From Stenocarpella maydis (lineage: Eukaryota > Ascomycota > Sordariomycetes > Diaporthales > Diaporthaceae), in contig NQMI01000067.1 in NCBI GenBank assembly GCA_002270565.1, positions 1-64,000 on the forward strand: a stretch of DNA of 64,000 bases. The letters run 5' to 3'. Below, piece after piece: positions 33,459 through 45,826 of the stretch. Below the pieces are notes generated by a model. That model did not search any database. It was not told the origin of the DNA and saw only the letters and a list, made by a program, of their open reading frames with translations. Position 1 is the stretch's first letter. Every line of letters starts with the position of its first letter. The translations under genes and the position numbers were made by a program.

Positions 33459-34606
33459 GTATGGTAATATTATGAAACTATTAATAGACCTTACTAAAAA
33501 GGATTGTGCCTTTAGATGGATAGATACTGAATAATAAGCTTTCTATATACTTAAGGATAAAGTTATAGAAGACCCCATACTTGAGGAAGTAAACCTAGAG
33601 AAGGAATTCAAAATTCATATAAACGCCTTAGATAACGCTATAGGCGGAGAACTTACTTAAAAGAATGATTAAGGAAGGATATATATTATTATAAACGTTA
33701 GTAAGAATTTCAACGGACTAGAAACTCGCTATATTATACCAGATAAAGAATTTATAGCAATAGTGTATATATTTTAGGAATAGCAATACTACCTTATAGG
33801 AGCCAAAAAGCAGATCAAACTCTATACGGATTATAAGAATCTTACAACCTTTAAAATAACTAAGATTCTTATTAAACAATAAGTTAGATATATAGAGTTC
33901 TTATTATAATTTAACATTAAGGTTATCTATATAGATGGAGTTAAAAATGCAAGAGCAGATGCGCTTAGTTAAAGACCCGACTATTAGGATAAGGATTTAC
34001 CTACGGAATGAATAGTATTTAAAACCTAAGAAGATAAAAGCCTTATTTTTAATTATAAACTTAATGCTATAATCAGAGTTAACTTTCAAACCAGAAAAAC
34101 CCCTATCGATCTAAAGGAATAAGATGAGTTGATTATAGAAATACATAAAGCACTAGCATATGGCCACTAAGGTATTATAGTAACAATCAAAAGGATTTAG
34201 CGGAATTACCAGATCCCTAACCTTAAGAAGAAGGTTTAAAACATTATTAGCAAATGCAATTTATATAGCAAAAACAAGGCCTCCATACATAAACCGTATG
34301 GATTACTGAAACCCCTACTAATACCTACAGCTATAAAGTCATCCATCAGCCTGGACTTTATCATTAAGCTACCTCTCTTATAAGAACCCTTAACTAAAGT
34401 ACTATACAACAGTATTCTGGTAGTAGTTTATAGACTGAGTAAGTATGTATACTTTATACTATATAAGGAAGCCAGCATTATAGAAGAACTTATATATACA
34501 TTCTTATGAATTATTATAAGCAACTACAGAATACTATATAAAATTATCTTAAATAGAGATAAGCTCTTTATATTAAACTTTTAAAAGTTACTAATAAAGC
34601 AACTTA
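33459..34606 (+). mobile_element. Second Gypsy pol fragment, inverted relative to the first
   Basis: This segment matches the reverse complement of about 31848-32990, that is RNase H and integrase of the same element family. It is less degraded in places (more C and G retained). Both ends are single Ns (33458 and 34607), so the inverted arrangement may be a scaffolding artefact rather than a real palindrome. Confidence 0.65.
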
Positions 34607-34607
34607 N

Positions 34608-35067
34608 TATTGAATTAAGTTGGGCTTCTGTAAGCCCTCCTTATATACCCTCCGACGTCGTCTCACCCCTGGGCACGCTGCGGTAGGCTCTGGTGCAAAT
34701 TTGCAAATGCCGGAAAATTCGCCCTTCCAACACACCATCTTTGGTTCCAAACAACTAGCCAACCATGGCCCTAGCAATACCCAAATTAAGTACATATAAA
34801 CTTCAGAAATCAAGCTATCTAATGCACTAAGTTATATACTTTTTGGGTAAGAAATAAGGATAATGCAGAGGTCTAAATTAAGGTGCAAATGCAGGCTAAA
34901 ATAATCGACTTACGGCCACTAAACTCATCTTGCGTCATGCACGCACTGGGCGTACTTAGCGAAAATCGCCTGACTCGCAAGTCTAGGGTAACTCCTTGCT
35001 AAAAAGTCTAGGGTAACTCCTTGCATGAAGTCTAGGGTAACTCCTTGCTCAGCGGTTCCGTTTAACA
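34608..35067 (-). mobile_element. Gypsy-type LTR, minus orientation
   Basis: Reverse-complement copy of the LTR at 30263. In its own orientation it starts TGTTAAACGGAACCGCTGAG at 35067. Three AAGGAGTTACCCTAGACTT-like repeats follow, then the TATA region, and it is cut by the N at 34607. A minus-strand open frame of 69 codons inside it is LTR sequence, not a gene. The same LTR start also occurs at 62740. Confidence 0.72.
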
Positions 35068-37140
35068 AATATCCTTATCTAAGTATTATTAGGGAAACTA
35101 ATCATACTTAGTTTTCTCCCTTATATATTCCTTATATTCATTATAGATATATAATACCTAGGAGATATCTTTATATTTATTATATATAGGACATATATAT
35201 TCTTTATATCCTAGCCTTTTATATTCCTAACTAGGCTGTTTTATAGTTTTCTTAAAAGGTCTTCCTATAATTATTACTACTATAATATTAGTTCTTAGGG
35301 CTAGAAGGGGTGCTTATCCTAGGTAGTCTTATGGTTTCTTCCACTATATTTGTGGTATAAGTATAGCCTATAGCATAGGTTTTTCTTCCATTCTAGGGTT
35401 AATCTGTAGGAGTTCCTCCCTGTTTCCTACCACTAGGGTTCTTCCCTACTTTCCTAAGGTATTCTTAGGAAACCATCTAGTAGCTTCTTTATTACTATAA
35501 TGAGTAGCATAGCTATTATTAAAGCAAGCTATCCAGCTAAATAATATATATATCATCCTAGGCTTTTAGAAATTCTTTATTAGTAGAATAGGCTGCTACC
35601 AAGCCTTATCCTTCCAATATTTCTTATTTTAGGACTTAGTATATTATAAAAAGTATAAACTATTATAAAGGTTTTCTTCATTAGGGTTATAAAAGTTATA
35701 TCCTTCATCTAGATTCTAATCTAGATATACCTAATATTAGTTATATATATTTATATTATAAATGCAGTATTTATTTGCAAGTTCCTATTATAGTTTGGAC
35801 CTAGGTGGTCCTTATGCCTTACGGGTGGCTATATTAGCCTAATGGGTAGCTTTATTAGCCTATTGGGTTTCTTCAAGTACTGACTTCTACTCTCTATTCT
35901 TCTTTAGAACCCTATATTTTGAAGTAAAATGTCCTATCTTGTTGTAGTTATAGCACTTAATGCTTTTCCTATCCTTACGCTAGGCAATATCTAGCTCTAT
36001 AGGGCCTGTATGCTATCCCTACTAGGTACTTAATTTCTAATACTTCTTTCCTATATTTGGTTTATGCTTATAGAATGGGGGTTATTTCGAAGTTTATCCT
36101 TTTTTTTCAACATTATTTATAAAGTCTATTATTAATCTAGATAGCTATTTCTATATAGTATAGAAAATTATTAGGTTAGTTTATAATCTTGCTAAGTTCA
36201 CCCTTTACTTTATCCTTTAATCTATAGTAGAATATAAATTTCTTTATATTATTAGTATAGTTAATTTTAGTATAGATTCTTTAGAATTCTTTAGTATAGT
36301 TAACCACTAAACCGTGCTATCCGCAATTCGCTAGGTATCTTTCTACTTATTATTTCTTATTTGGGTTCTAGAATAGGGACCTAAGGGTGTTCTTATAGCT
36401 TCTATAGCTGCTGAAAATTTACTGTATTTCAAGCTTATAGGCTTTAAATAATTCTATATTAATAAAGTTAGTTAAGTAGGGTTTAAATTAAGCTAAGGCT
36501 CTTTCTTTAAGGAAAGAGGATGCATATATAACTCTTTTTCCGCTAGGCTGTGCGTCCAACCTATAGAAGCACTAGTAGGCCCTAATCTGCATTAGGTGTG
36601 CCTAAATTTATTTAGTAGTTCCATTATATAGGGCTAGAGTATTAAGTTTAATATATTCCTTAGTTTAGATTGGGGTATTAATGATGTGAGCTCCTACCTA
36701 GAGGGTAGTGACTTCCTATTAAAGCTGTTTGATTTCTATATTGTGTTAGGCTTATCCTTTTATAAGGAGGTGAAGTTGCCTAACCTTATTAGCTAGTTCT
36801 TAAATACAAGGGTCTACAGTTTCATTATTAGTAAGTTTATTTAACTTATAGAGAAGGTTGCAGGTAGGAGTAGTTATTCTAGAGTTAGATATCATAAAGG
36901 GTTCTATATATAATATTATTTAAAGTCCATATAGTAATATATAAATAAGAGTTATTAAAATATAATAATTAGAAGGTTTCCAAATATATTAAAGCTAAAA
37001 GATTAAGGGTATATATTCAGAATATATTATTAAGCGGTTGTTAAGTAATATTATTGACTAATAATAATTACTAGCTATAAGGCTATCTAATACTAGGATT
37101 AAATACTTAGATTAATAATTAAAGAGTCTATCCTATTAAA
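35068..37140 (-). mobile_element. Gypsy gag region, RIP-degraded
   Basis: On the minus strand near 35935-35975 the sequence reads IKCYNYNKIGHFTSKYR. This is a CCHC zinc knuckle (C-x2-C-x4-H-x4-C) in which two cysteines have become tyrosine by G-to-A change. AT-rich remnants of gag extend to about 37140. The orientation agrees with the pol piece at 31798-33457, so both may be parts of one retroelement later interrupted by other insertions. Confidence 0.6.
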
Positions 37141-37273
37141 GCTATCTACTATAGTGATGATTATGTTTGTATATATATTTCAACTCTTTAGTGGCTCAAT
37201 AGAATCAATGGTAAGTCTGTCGACTAGGTGTTGCTTAATGGAGTTGATATAGATCCCATTAATTCTGGTGGGT

Positions 37274-37292
37274 CCCTAATCCTAACCCTAAT
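37274..37292 (-). repeat. Short interstitial telomere-like repeat
   Basis: CCCTAATCCTAACCCTAAT, i.e. about three units of the fungal telomere repeat with one imperfect unit. It is too short to be a telomere and lies within repeat-derived DNA. Confidence 0.5.
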
Positions 37293-37414
37293 AAGGTAGC
37301 GTTACTAATTAGATTAGGTGGGGCGACCTTTTCGGGAGCTGGCTCCTGGCCTGCAGGGTTGTCTTTGCGGTAGTCAGCCGCCAACGCCGGGTGGTCCATA
37401 ACATTATACTAGCT

Positions 37415-37829
37415 ATAATGTAGGGTACCAGGAAATGGCCAGGACTAGGAAGTAGCTACTTTACTTTCCTATACACAAAACGTCCGTGCATACCCTGCTA
37501 AAACCCTCAAACTAAGCCTAAAATGGATGCAAATTGTAGGGTAGCTTAAGTTTTATAAGCCTTAGGTATTTTTTTACAGGAATTTTGGAATTCTTTTACA
37601 TAAGCTGTATTAGAAAAATGAAATTACAGGGGTCTAAAATCAAATTTCTTGAATAATTAAGCCAAAATAATTCTGAAATTTCTGAAAAGGATACCATAGG
37701 TTTTTTATATACTTATAATCAAATCCTGCAGGTTTGGTCCATTTTGGGCGTAGTTTGCATGTTTTAGCAGGGTGTGCACGGCTGTTTTTTATATAGAAAA
37801 GGTAGCCACTTCCTAGTACCCTACGTTAT
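37415..37829. mobile_element. MITE-like element with long inverted ends
   Basis: The left end (ATAATGTAGGGTACCAGGAA) and the right end (reverse complement ATAACGTAGGGTACTAGGAA) are similar. Similarity continues for about 100 bases inward, through CCTGCTAAAACCCTCAAACT and AAAATGG. The core of about 200 bases is non-coding, and total length is about 415 bp. Extra bases in the left arm (GGCCAGGACTAGGAAG) show the arms have diverged. A related end fragment occurs near 8228. There is no transposase, so it is non-autonomous. Confidence 0.72.
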
Positions 37830-39508
37830 CAATTATATTAATATTGTCTCAATAGAAGTAACTTAATAACTAACAAACTCGCTATATTATAATAAACAAC
37901 TAGGATAATGTATAAATTACTTTATGAATTATATTCATTTAAATATAAGCATTATTTAGCTTATTTATAATTAAAGATTATTTAATATTATAAAAAGGTA
38001 TTATAATTTAATTTCCCCTATGTTAGTATCGTATAGTTAATAAGTTTTATAATAAATGCCGTAGTAAAATCGCAACAAATGTGTTGAATTAATCGTCAAT
38101 ATGATGACTATAGACGGAAGGATGGATGGCGCAATCCGCTGGCTGAGGTGGTTAGCCTCAGCAGCAGCAGGCTCCCGGATTATTCTCTCATGTTTGGGGA
38201 ACTCGACCTTATCTCCAGAGGGGATTAATGGCTCGCACGTGCGGGGAGGTGCGACCCCTGCCCCCCCGATCGAGTTCCTGTCTGATGATGACGCGGAGAG
38301 CGGTGCTTGACGGCTGGATTGAGGTAACAGTAATCAATACCATGGTGAACCAACACTGATTAGCAGTGAAATGTCCCATGCGGGTAGAGAGTACCTATAT
38401 GTACATGGGTACAAAGGAGGTAGTAGTGAATGCGGCCGATATGTGACGGTGCCAAAACTGCCCAGACGGACCGCGCCTCTCCCAGGTGGCCACGAGCCGG
38501 GCCAAGTCCGCACAGATGTCAGCACACCCTCCTGCTCGAGCGGGAGGATCATGTGTGTTTGGTGGTAGTGAGTAATCCATGAACCTTGGGGGGCAGGGAT
38601 ACAGGCACCTTGGCTCTACGGAATACACATGTATACCTCCACAGGGGTGCTAAACGTGGAATACAATTGTATATTTCCGCTCAGTTATCGTGGACCAACA
38701 AGGATGGATTTTGCCCAATCTATTAACTCGGGAGAATTTAGTTGGGGGAGTCCACGTTCAACGTTTGGCATCCCCGGGGAAGTGTACACCAAGTAAGTAG
38801 CTAGGCCCGTACGTAGTCCGTACAATGTGTAAGTGAGGCTGGTTGATCCGGTTTCCTGTCCGCACCCGCCTGCTGAGCTGCAAGAACAGGGGGCAAATAT
38901 CACAAGCTTCATGCTGCAATGTGTCGGTCCTTGACGGCACCGGTTGGTGGCAGCGAACGGCCTGCATCTATTCGCTCTAGGCCCTGCCTGTCAGCCCTGT
39001 TGGTGACAAGGGCAGCCAGCCCACTTCAAGAGCATCACCAGGCCTGCCGAGCCGCACACTAGCCCCCACCGGTGAGGATCTCAGACGTGCCGTAGCTGTT
39101 GGTTTCGTTGTTGATCCTGCTGGGGGACCCCTGGTTGTCGCCAAGCGGGCAGCCCCGCGGGGCCATTGGCACCATCTCGGATAACCGGCAAGGAACGCTG
39201 GGTCTTTGGGATTACGGCTCTATCAAGGAACCCTTTCCTGGAGTCGTTAGTTCTAGGGGGCTCGCAAGGCCAGTTTGCTAGACAACATGGGCCAAAGGGG
39301 CTTCGAGAGGCCGTCACACGAGCACTCGGCAGGATGCACCAGACATGTGCGATACCTCGCAGACGAGTTGGCCTCCAGCGAGCTTTACTTTGGAATGATC
39401 CGTCCCTTTGAAACCTGGAACCGGTGCTTCATACTAGCTGAATTGCTCTCAAGTGCCTGTAGCGCCTGATCCTAACACCGAGCATGGCATGTCTCGTGGA
39501 GCTCCTGG
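37830..39508. other. AT-rich border then non-coding normal-GC DNA
   Basis: The first 270 bases are AT-rich. From 38100 on, composition is normal, but only short frames occur (for example 38101-38310 plus and 39275-39469 plus) and none has recognisable domains. The part from 39060 may hold decayed coding sequence, but no family could be named. Confidence 0.4.
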
Positions 39509-40966
39509 TCAGGAACCCATCGCCTGGAACTCCAGCCCGTCCGTCACATTCCCCCACCGAGAGTGCAGATAGTCGGCAAACGGACTCACCCTCGCCGGCG
39601 CCCAGGGCCCCTTGGCCCCGTAGACAGGCAAGCGCCGGTCCGCAGCCTGGCGGTACGTCGCATCTAGCGGCCACACAGGCCTCGTCTCTGAGGCCGCGCC
39701 CTCTGGCGCGCGAGGGGTCGCGGACGCCGCCTGGGCCCTGCGCATGTGCTCGAGGACACGCACGAGGACCATGGCGGCGGCGTCGGCCCCGAGCGTCCAG
39801 GCCCCGTTGGTGAACCCGAGCATGTACATGAGGTTCGGCACGCCGTCCAGCATCGTGCCGTTCCAGACCAGCCTCCTGCCCCACGAGACGGCCTCCCCGT
39901 CGACCCGCAGGTCCACGCCCCCGCCGAGCTTCATGTTGAGCCCCGTGGCCGTGATGATGGCGTCGAGGGCCTCGACGGTGGTGCCGTCCCTCATCCGGAT
40001 GCCGTGCTCGGTCACCGTGTCGATCTCGCCCGTGACGACGTGGGCGTTCCTGCGGTGCAGCGCCCTGAAGAAGTCGCCGTCCGGCGCCAGGCACAGCCGC
40101 TGCCTCCAGGGCATGTAGCTCGGCTCGAAGTGCGGCTGCACCTTGATGTCCTCGGGCAGCGCGGCCGCAACCTCCTTCAGGAGGGCGCCCTTGGCGGCGC
40201 TGGGGAACGCCTGGCAGAACATGACGAGCAGGTAGCACGTGGATATGTGGTAGAAGCGCTCCCATGCCGAGACCCAGGAGAGGGGGAAGATGTTCCTGGC
40301 CCACGAGGAGAGCGGTGTCGCGTCGGGCTTTGCGCCGATGTAGGTAGGGCTGCGCTGCACCATGGTCACCTCGGCGGCGTCCTCGGTCAGGCGTGGCACG
40401 AGGGTGACGGCAGTGGCGCCGCTGCCGACTACGGCAAGCTTCTGGCCGCTATAGTCGTAGTGCTCCGGCCAGAACTGTGGGTGGATGGTCTTGCCCTTGA
40501 AGCTGTCGAGGCCGGGGATGGTGGCCGGCAGCGGCTCCTCGTAGTCGTAGTACCCGGTGCCCAGGGCGAGGAAGCCAGCTGTGATGTGTCTCGTCTGGCC
40601 CTGCGAGACCACCACCACGTCCCACTTCTTGGTTGTGGCGGACCAGTCCGCCGAGACAACCTTCTGCTGGAACTGGATGTGCTTGTCTATGTTGTGCTTC
40701 GACACGGCATCCTTCATGTACTCCATGATCAGCGCCCCCTCGGCGAAGACCTCTTTGTATGGCCATGGGTGCCACGCGAAGCCCAGCGAGGGCAGGTCCG
40801 AGTCTGAGCGCACCCCGGGAAACTTGAACAGGTCCCACGTGCCGCCGATCTGCTCGCGCCCCTCAAGCACGGTGAAGCTCGTCTCTGGGGTCTCGGTCTT
40901 CAGCCGGTATGCACAGTTGATGCCTGACAGGCCGGCGCCGATAATAAGGACGTCGTATGTCTCCAT
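39509..40966 (-). CDS. Flavin-containing / Baeyer-Villiger-type monooxygenase
   Basis: A single exon of 485 residues. The FAD-binding GAGLSG is at residues 10-15 (consensus GxGxxG). FKGKTIHPQFWP at 156-167 matches the Baeyer-Villiger fingerprint FxGxxxHxxxW, and the NADPH-site GSGATA is at 181-186. ATATGLNMKL lies in the C-terminal half. The length is normal for class B flavoprotein monooxygenases. ATG 40966 is chosen because it puts the FAD motif at the usual distance from the start; an in-frame ATG 34 codons upstream (41068) encodes an unlike extension. These enzymes insert one oxygen into ketones, or oxidise N or S, using NADPH. It is divergent from the 7TM gene and 5 kb from the complete PKS, so it is a plausible tailoring enzyme for that polyketide, though its substrate is unknown. 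Confidence 0.88.
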   Translation of the reverse strand: METYDVLIIGAGLSGINCAYRLKTETPETSFTVLEGREQIGGTWDLFKFPGVRSDSDLPSLGFAWHPWPYKEVFAEGALIMEYMKDAVSKHNIDKHIQFQQKVVSADWSATTKKWDVVVVSQGQTRHITAGFLALGTGYYDYEEPLPATIPGLDSFKGKTIHPQFWPEHYDYSGQKLAVVGSGATAVTLVPRLTEDAAEVTMVQRSPTYIGAKPDATPLSSWARNIFPLSWVSAWERFYHISTCYLLVMFCQAFPSAAKGALLKEVAAALPEDIKVQPHFEPSYMPWRQRLCLAPDGDFFRALHRRNAHVVTGEIDTVTEHGIRMRDGTTVEALDAIITATGLNMKLGGGVDLRVDGEAVSWGRRLVWNGTMLDGVPNLMYMLGFTNGAWTLGADAAAMVLVRVLEHMRRAQAASATPRAPEGAASETRPVWPLDATYRQAADRRLPVYGAKGPWAPARVSPFADYLHSRWGNVTDGLEFQAMGS

Positions 40967-42180
40967 CTTGTAACGAAAGGCTTGCTCTCGGTACGGCAGG
41001 TTGGGAAAGGATGTTTGTTGTTCGCTCGCAAATGTGAGGTGGTATGGGATCAATGATGGAGCGACCAACTTTCAAGGCACACAGAAACAGCTGCTTTGCT
41101 CTTTAGGCCAGGATTCTAGACATGCTATGAGGTATATGAGCTAGGTGTAGGTCGACGGAACGGAACGAGGCTAAAAGTATGGGGTACCCAGACTATATTA
41201 GGAACGTCCCTTGCCACCTACATGTAGATGCTCGAAAGGTTTCAGGCTTTTGATACAGGCACCACAAAAAATCCTTGTCATACTGCATTTGTCCAGGCAG
41301 CATGTGATAGCCACGGCAATACTCAAGCAGGCCTTCCTATCCTGGAGCTTGCCCTCTGCTTGGAATCAATTTATGAGCACATACTTAGACCAACCGAAGC
41401 TAAATTAAAGCTGTGAAGAAATCCCGGGAAAAGGGTAGTGGTTGAAATATCCGGTCAAGTCGTCCGAGGCATCTATTGGAAGGTGGAACACACCCGGGGG
41501 TTTCCGGTCCTTTTGCACCCATTTGCATGTTGGTCGAGCAGCGGGATGGATGTGGATGATCCTTGCCGCATCAATACTAACCGGTAAGCATGACACAGAA
41601 ATATTGATTGATCACTCGAGCCCCGCAAAGTGACTGTTACACGGCGCCGAGGTCTCTCGACCAGGCAGCCTGGCTGGGGTGCATGCGTCCGCCCACTGCA
41701 GGCTCGGCCACTTTTGTTGGTCCTACACGGGTACTGCAAAATTACTGCAAAAGTACTGCAAAGGTACTGCAAAGGTACCTGGGTGTGGTAGTACAATGCT
41801 GACCGAGGAAGGGTTGCAATATCGGTCCAACCGTTGCGACCTCCCATATAATGACACACCATGCAACAGTTAGATGTCCTGGGGGCCAAATGACTGGCTG
41901 GGAGTCACCTTCCCACCCCTTTCTTTTTCCCGTAATCAATTTCCCCGTCCTCTCTGCTGGTTGCCTCCCGCGTATGGTGCGGCTTTCCGCAAAAAGCCTC
42001 TAGTAGCTTTTGTTGGCCCTGACTCTCGCCCGACCCAGCCTTTCCGAGCCGCGAATTCCGTTTCCCTCCTTCTCCTCTTTATTCTTCTTTTGATTTCTGC
42101 ATTTTTTACGTAGGGCCGCCACCACAAGCCACATCTCCACGTGATCCCGCCGCGCGCTGTCATCTCCATTGTTCTGCACA
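40967..42180. promoter_or_regulatory. Divergent intergenic region of monooxygenase and 7TM genes
   Basis: About 1.2 kb between the two starts. It contains four direct copies of a TACTGCAAA(A/G) unit (41731-41777). A C/T-rich tract (about 42055-42105), typical of fungal core promoters, lies just upstream of the 7TM start. No gene was recognised within it. Confidence 0.45.
41731..41777. repeat. Four-copy direct repeat in divergent promoter
   Basis: TACTGCAAAAG-like units of about 11 bases occur four times in succession (41732, 41743, 41754 and 41765). It could be a microsatellite or a cluster of regulator-binding sites. Confidence 0.6.
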
Positions 42181-43755
42181 ATGGCTACGCTGGACTTGAT
42201 CTGTCTTCTGCCTCCAGCAGAACAAGACAGTATCATCAGCGGGCCAGCACTCGCACCTCCGGATGGAGTCACGCCGAACTACCAAAACCCCCCGAACCAG
42301 AGTATTATTGCTGAAATTGTGACACCTATTCTCGTTACGCTGGTTGCCCTCCTTGTCCTGTTACGGTTTTGTTCCAAACTTGTGGTTCAGAGGTCAGCCC
42401 ACATCGAGGACGGTAAGTCTCTGTCCTTAAATGCAAAGATCCAATGTGAAGCTGAGATATGTGCCTTCAGTGATGTGCCTGCTCGGTTTTGTAAGGATAA
42501 GCTTCCCCAACATGGTCCTCCAACACAGAGGCAAATAATTAATGTCTACTAAGGGAACGTACATTGGCTATGTTTGGTGCATCTACAGAGCAATCCACGT
42601 GCTTGGCCTCTATGTACATCAATGGAATGTTTATGTCCAGAATGTTCTTGACATGCTTCACGTAAGTTGACATCCACGGTACCGTATTTTAATGCCTTCA
42701 AATAACCTTGGGCAGGTCTTCCAATACTTTGTGAATTTCTATGCCGTTACACTCCTCTTCATGAAGGCGGCGATTTTGCTCGAGTGGATGCGCATCTTTG
42801 CTCCGCCCGGATCGTCAAGAGGAGTATTCTACGTGGGTCATGTGTCTCACCCAGCGAAGCACTAAAACACACGCTTATCTGAGTTTTACAGCGGGCTTGC
42901 CAGATCGTGTTCGTTGTCACCACGCTATTCTACATCTCAATTGAAGTCGCAGGCAACCTCAGCTGCAGACCCTTTGAATCTATCTGGAACAAGAGGATCT
43001 GCGGAACCTGTTTTGATAGGACAAAACTGGACATTACCACTGGCGCCCTGAATGTGGCTTCGCATTTGGCCATTCTTATCCTGCCGCAGGGGATTATTTG
43101 GAAATTACAACTCCCGCTACGGAAGAAGATAGGCATTGCTATCGTTTTTATGTTTGGTATCCTGTAGGTAATTCTTGGACCCAAATCTCCCTGGGCCTCA
43201 ACACTAACCTTCATACGCGGCAGTGCCGTCATCTGTGCCTGTTTCCGACTGGCTGTTACTGTCGAGTACTCTTTCGCCGAGGACTGGACCTATGCCATCT
43301 CGCCGCTGGCACTCTGGTGCCTCGCGGAGCTCACATGCGTGTTCATTGTCTTTTGCATCCCGGGGCTCCCCAAGGCCTTCCGGGTCTTCCAGACATGGTC
43401 GAGCAATTGGTCAAGCCAGCGTGCGTCAAAAAAATCCAGCAAAGGCGCGGACTCGTCTAAATGGCCCTCGGCGGACTCGAAGTCTCTCAACCCCATCTCT
43501 TCCAAGTATCAACCAATACACGACACCGGGTTTCCCCTGCAAGACATTAGGTCTGCAGGCTCACTGGCAGACCCACAGGACGAACGAGCAGGGGGGATCC
43601 TCCGGGCACGAGAGGTCTCAGTGACGTCGGAAACAATGAATGAAGAGCACTCGTCAAATGCTCACCAGTACCAGAGGGCCTGGGCGAGCAGCGAAATCCA
43701 GAGAGCCCCTGATAGCGGCAGGAGCCAACCCTGGGAGGCTTACCATATGGCATAA
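42181..43755 (+). CDS. Rhodopsin-like 7TM integral membrane protein, six exons
   Basis: Exons 42181-42412, 42471-42490, 42554-42661, 42716-42832, 42892-43163 and 43224-43755 join in phase through GT-AG introns of 54-63 bases, giving 426 residues. Exon 2 is only 20 bases but restores an unbroken frame. The order is a short extracellular N-terminus, then hydrophobic segments (IVTPILVTLVALLVLLRF first), then several more including LLFMKAAILLEWMRIFAP. Next come a loop with CRPFESIWNKRICGTC, further helices, and a Ser-rich cytoplasmic tail of about 115 residues. This is the layout of the fungal 'rhodopsin domain' family, related in shape to PTH11-like receptors. Function is usually unknown, although members often occur in secondary-metabolite clusters. 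It is divergent from the monooxygenase and 2.2 kb upstream of the PKS on the same strand. Confidence 0.85.
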
Positions 43756-45819
43756 GTAGGACTAGGCCAAGACTTCACATTACTTACGGTGTGCTGAGGA
43801 GGATGTCACAGCAGGAAGAATGAGGGCGGCTTAATGCTGTAACTAGGGAAGGACAAAGATACCAACTACATAAGGCTGTCATGCCTAGCGATTAATTTCA
43901 AGTTCAATCAAATACAAAACCATAAAATCAGTATTGACAAGTATTTCGAAGATCCGATGAAAACAATAATTTCAAACACATGGAATAGAATTAGATGGAA
44001 TGGAATAGCGAGCGCTCCCTACCGGTGTGGTTTCGTAGCCAGAGACTTCTGACAAAAGCAAGGCATAGTTATTCCTAGATTGATAGGGATTTTGTGCTAT
44101 CTTAGACGGCAGCTCCCAATGGACCAGTTCAGAAGACTGGCCAAAGGACCGCAACTTGGTACCATGCACCAGTTTTCCATGCTAAACCTGTTTATACCTG
44201 CAGCAACTGCTTTTTTCAACCAGAAAGTCTTATGCCGTGGTTGAAATCTGGAACAGTTTTGATAGGTATAGAAATACCGTTCAGTTTCCATGGCATGAGA
44301 CCCGTGATTGGCTCATATCCTCAACAGCGAAGTTGCGTTGCAGTCACGGTGCGTCTGCTGCCGCCGAAGCGATCTGTTGGCTATCGTTTTGTGAACGCGC
44401 GTAGTCAGGTAGGACAGCTCAGGTTGTGTTCGGTTACACAGCAACTGCGGCCTTATCAAGCATTTGAAGTCTTGTCGCACAAAAGTGTGACGCCACACCT
44501 GTGGCGCCCCCATACCGGTACATGCTTATATTGTGACAAGTCTAAGGTCCTTTTCTGGACCAACAGTGGAGCGGGTGGCCTCGCAAGACGAGAGCTGTTG
44601 GGGCCGCATACCTTTGGGTTCACTGGGCCGCCGAAGACTGACACGCGGAAGCTAAGTAGATCCTAGAGGGGAAGTTCCGGTCATCGGCCAAAGGGCCCAA
44701 ATCGAGCTGTATTTTTCATCGCGACCTGTCGTTATTTCATTGCAGCAGCTCACTTCCCGAGAGCATCTGCCCAGAGGGATGATCACAGGCCCAGGACTCA
44801 CCAGGCTCCAGCCATGTAGAGCGGAGAAGGTAGCATCAACGACCCGGCGAGGTAGTAACTCAGTTAGTTTGTCTCACGGAGAAAGCCTGTATGAGTTCAT
44901 GCAGGCCCAGCTGGGCTGACTTGGCACACTGGGCTGCATGGGATTCTCTTGCATAAAGGCGGACACTGCACCCAAAGGCCAAGGCCTCAAGCCAAACCCT
45001 GGCTCCGGCGGCATCATGCAGACGTGTGTATGTGGTGTGCTCAACGCTGTCAGCATTTTGCTAGAAATGTTACGGCACAGAGTTGATGGAGCCCCACCAC
45101 ACCCGCATGTATCCAATAAAATCCTTATCCCGCGCTACTCACTTGGCCAATATATTATCTCGAGACAGTTTGTGTAACCGCACCTCATGACACATCCGGA
45201 ATCGCTCAAGTTTGCATCGCTTCTAAGCTTACAGACCGTGCCCACCACCACGGGTAGTTGTGCCGGGCGTAATTGATGATCCAGATCTGCACCTAAGGAA
45301 TCACCACTGGGCCATTGCGCCGATAAATTTGAGAACTACGTCAGCTATGTCCCCAACCCCTACGTAAGTTTGATGCTCTCCACGTTGTATACTTAGGATC
45401 AGGGCCACTGTGACTCTATATTCCTGAAAACAGGAGGTTAGATTGTTACAGACGCCAAAGTGTGGGTGACATGTCGCAGTGGGGGCTATGCAGTTCAAGT
45501 TGTGATGCGAGTAAGATCTGACAGAAAATATGATGATGATTGCGGGAACATTGAGCGAAGACCGCGGGGTCTCTGCGAGTACCAGGTTCAAGCGGTGTAC
45601 GATATGGGTTCTGCCTGTAGTTATCGTGGATGACTCCTATGTTGCCTCATTTTTCGAGCCCAAGTCTGTTGCCCGCCTGCCCCAGGGAAAGTCTCCCTTG
45701 GAGTCGGCCGTAATGTATGATGCGCTCAGATATATGATTGCAACAGCTCTTATTCTTCTCTCTTTCTTTCTTTCTCTTTCCCCACGGTCATAGTCATTCG
45801 GATCCAGACCAAAACCAGC
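43756..45819. other. Two-kilobase intergenic region upstream of the PKS
   Basis: Short frames on both strands without recognisable domains. A 6-bp-arm dyad (GCCACA-CC-TGTGGC) occurs near 44492, and a C/T-rich tract at 45749-45782 precedes the PKS promoter. No gene is called. Confidence 0.4.
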
Positions 45820-45826
45820 TATAAAT
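45820..45826 (+). promoter_or_regulatory. TATA box of the complete PKS gene
   Basis: TATAAAT, 133 bases before the ATG at 45953 and about 40 bases after a C/T-rich tract. The placement resembles that of the HD-domain gene's TATA box. Confidence 0.5.

Noticed and set aside
37274..37292. Telomere
   Set aside because: Only about three imperfect CCCTAA units, internal, with genes on both sides.
39746..40807. Long plus-strand open frame (353 codons)
   Set aside because: It is exactly antisense to the flavin monooxygenase, whose motifs are clear. It is an artefact of high GC codon use.
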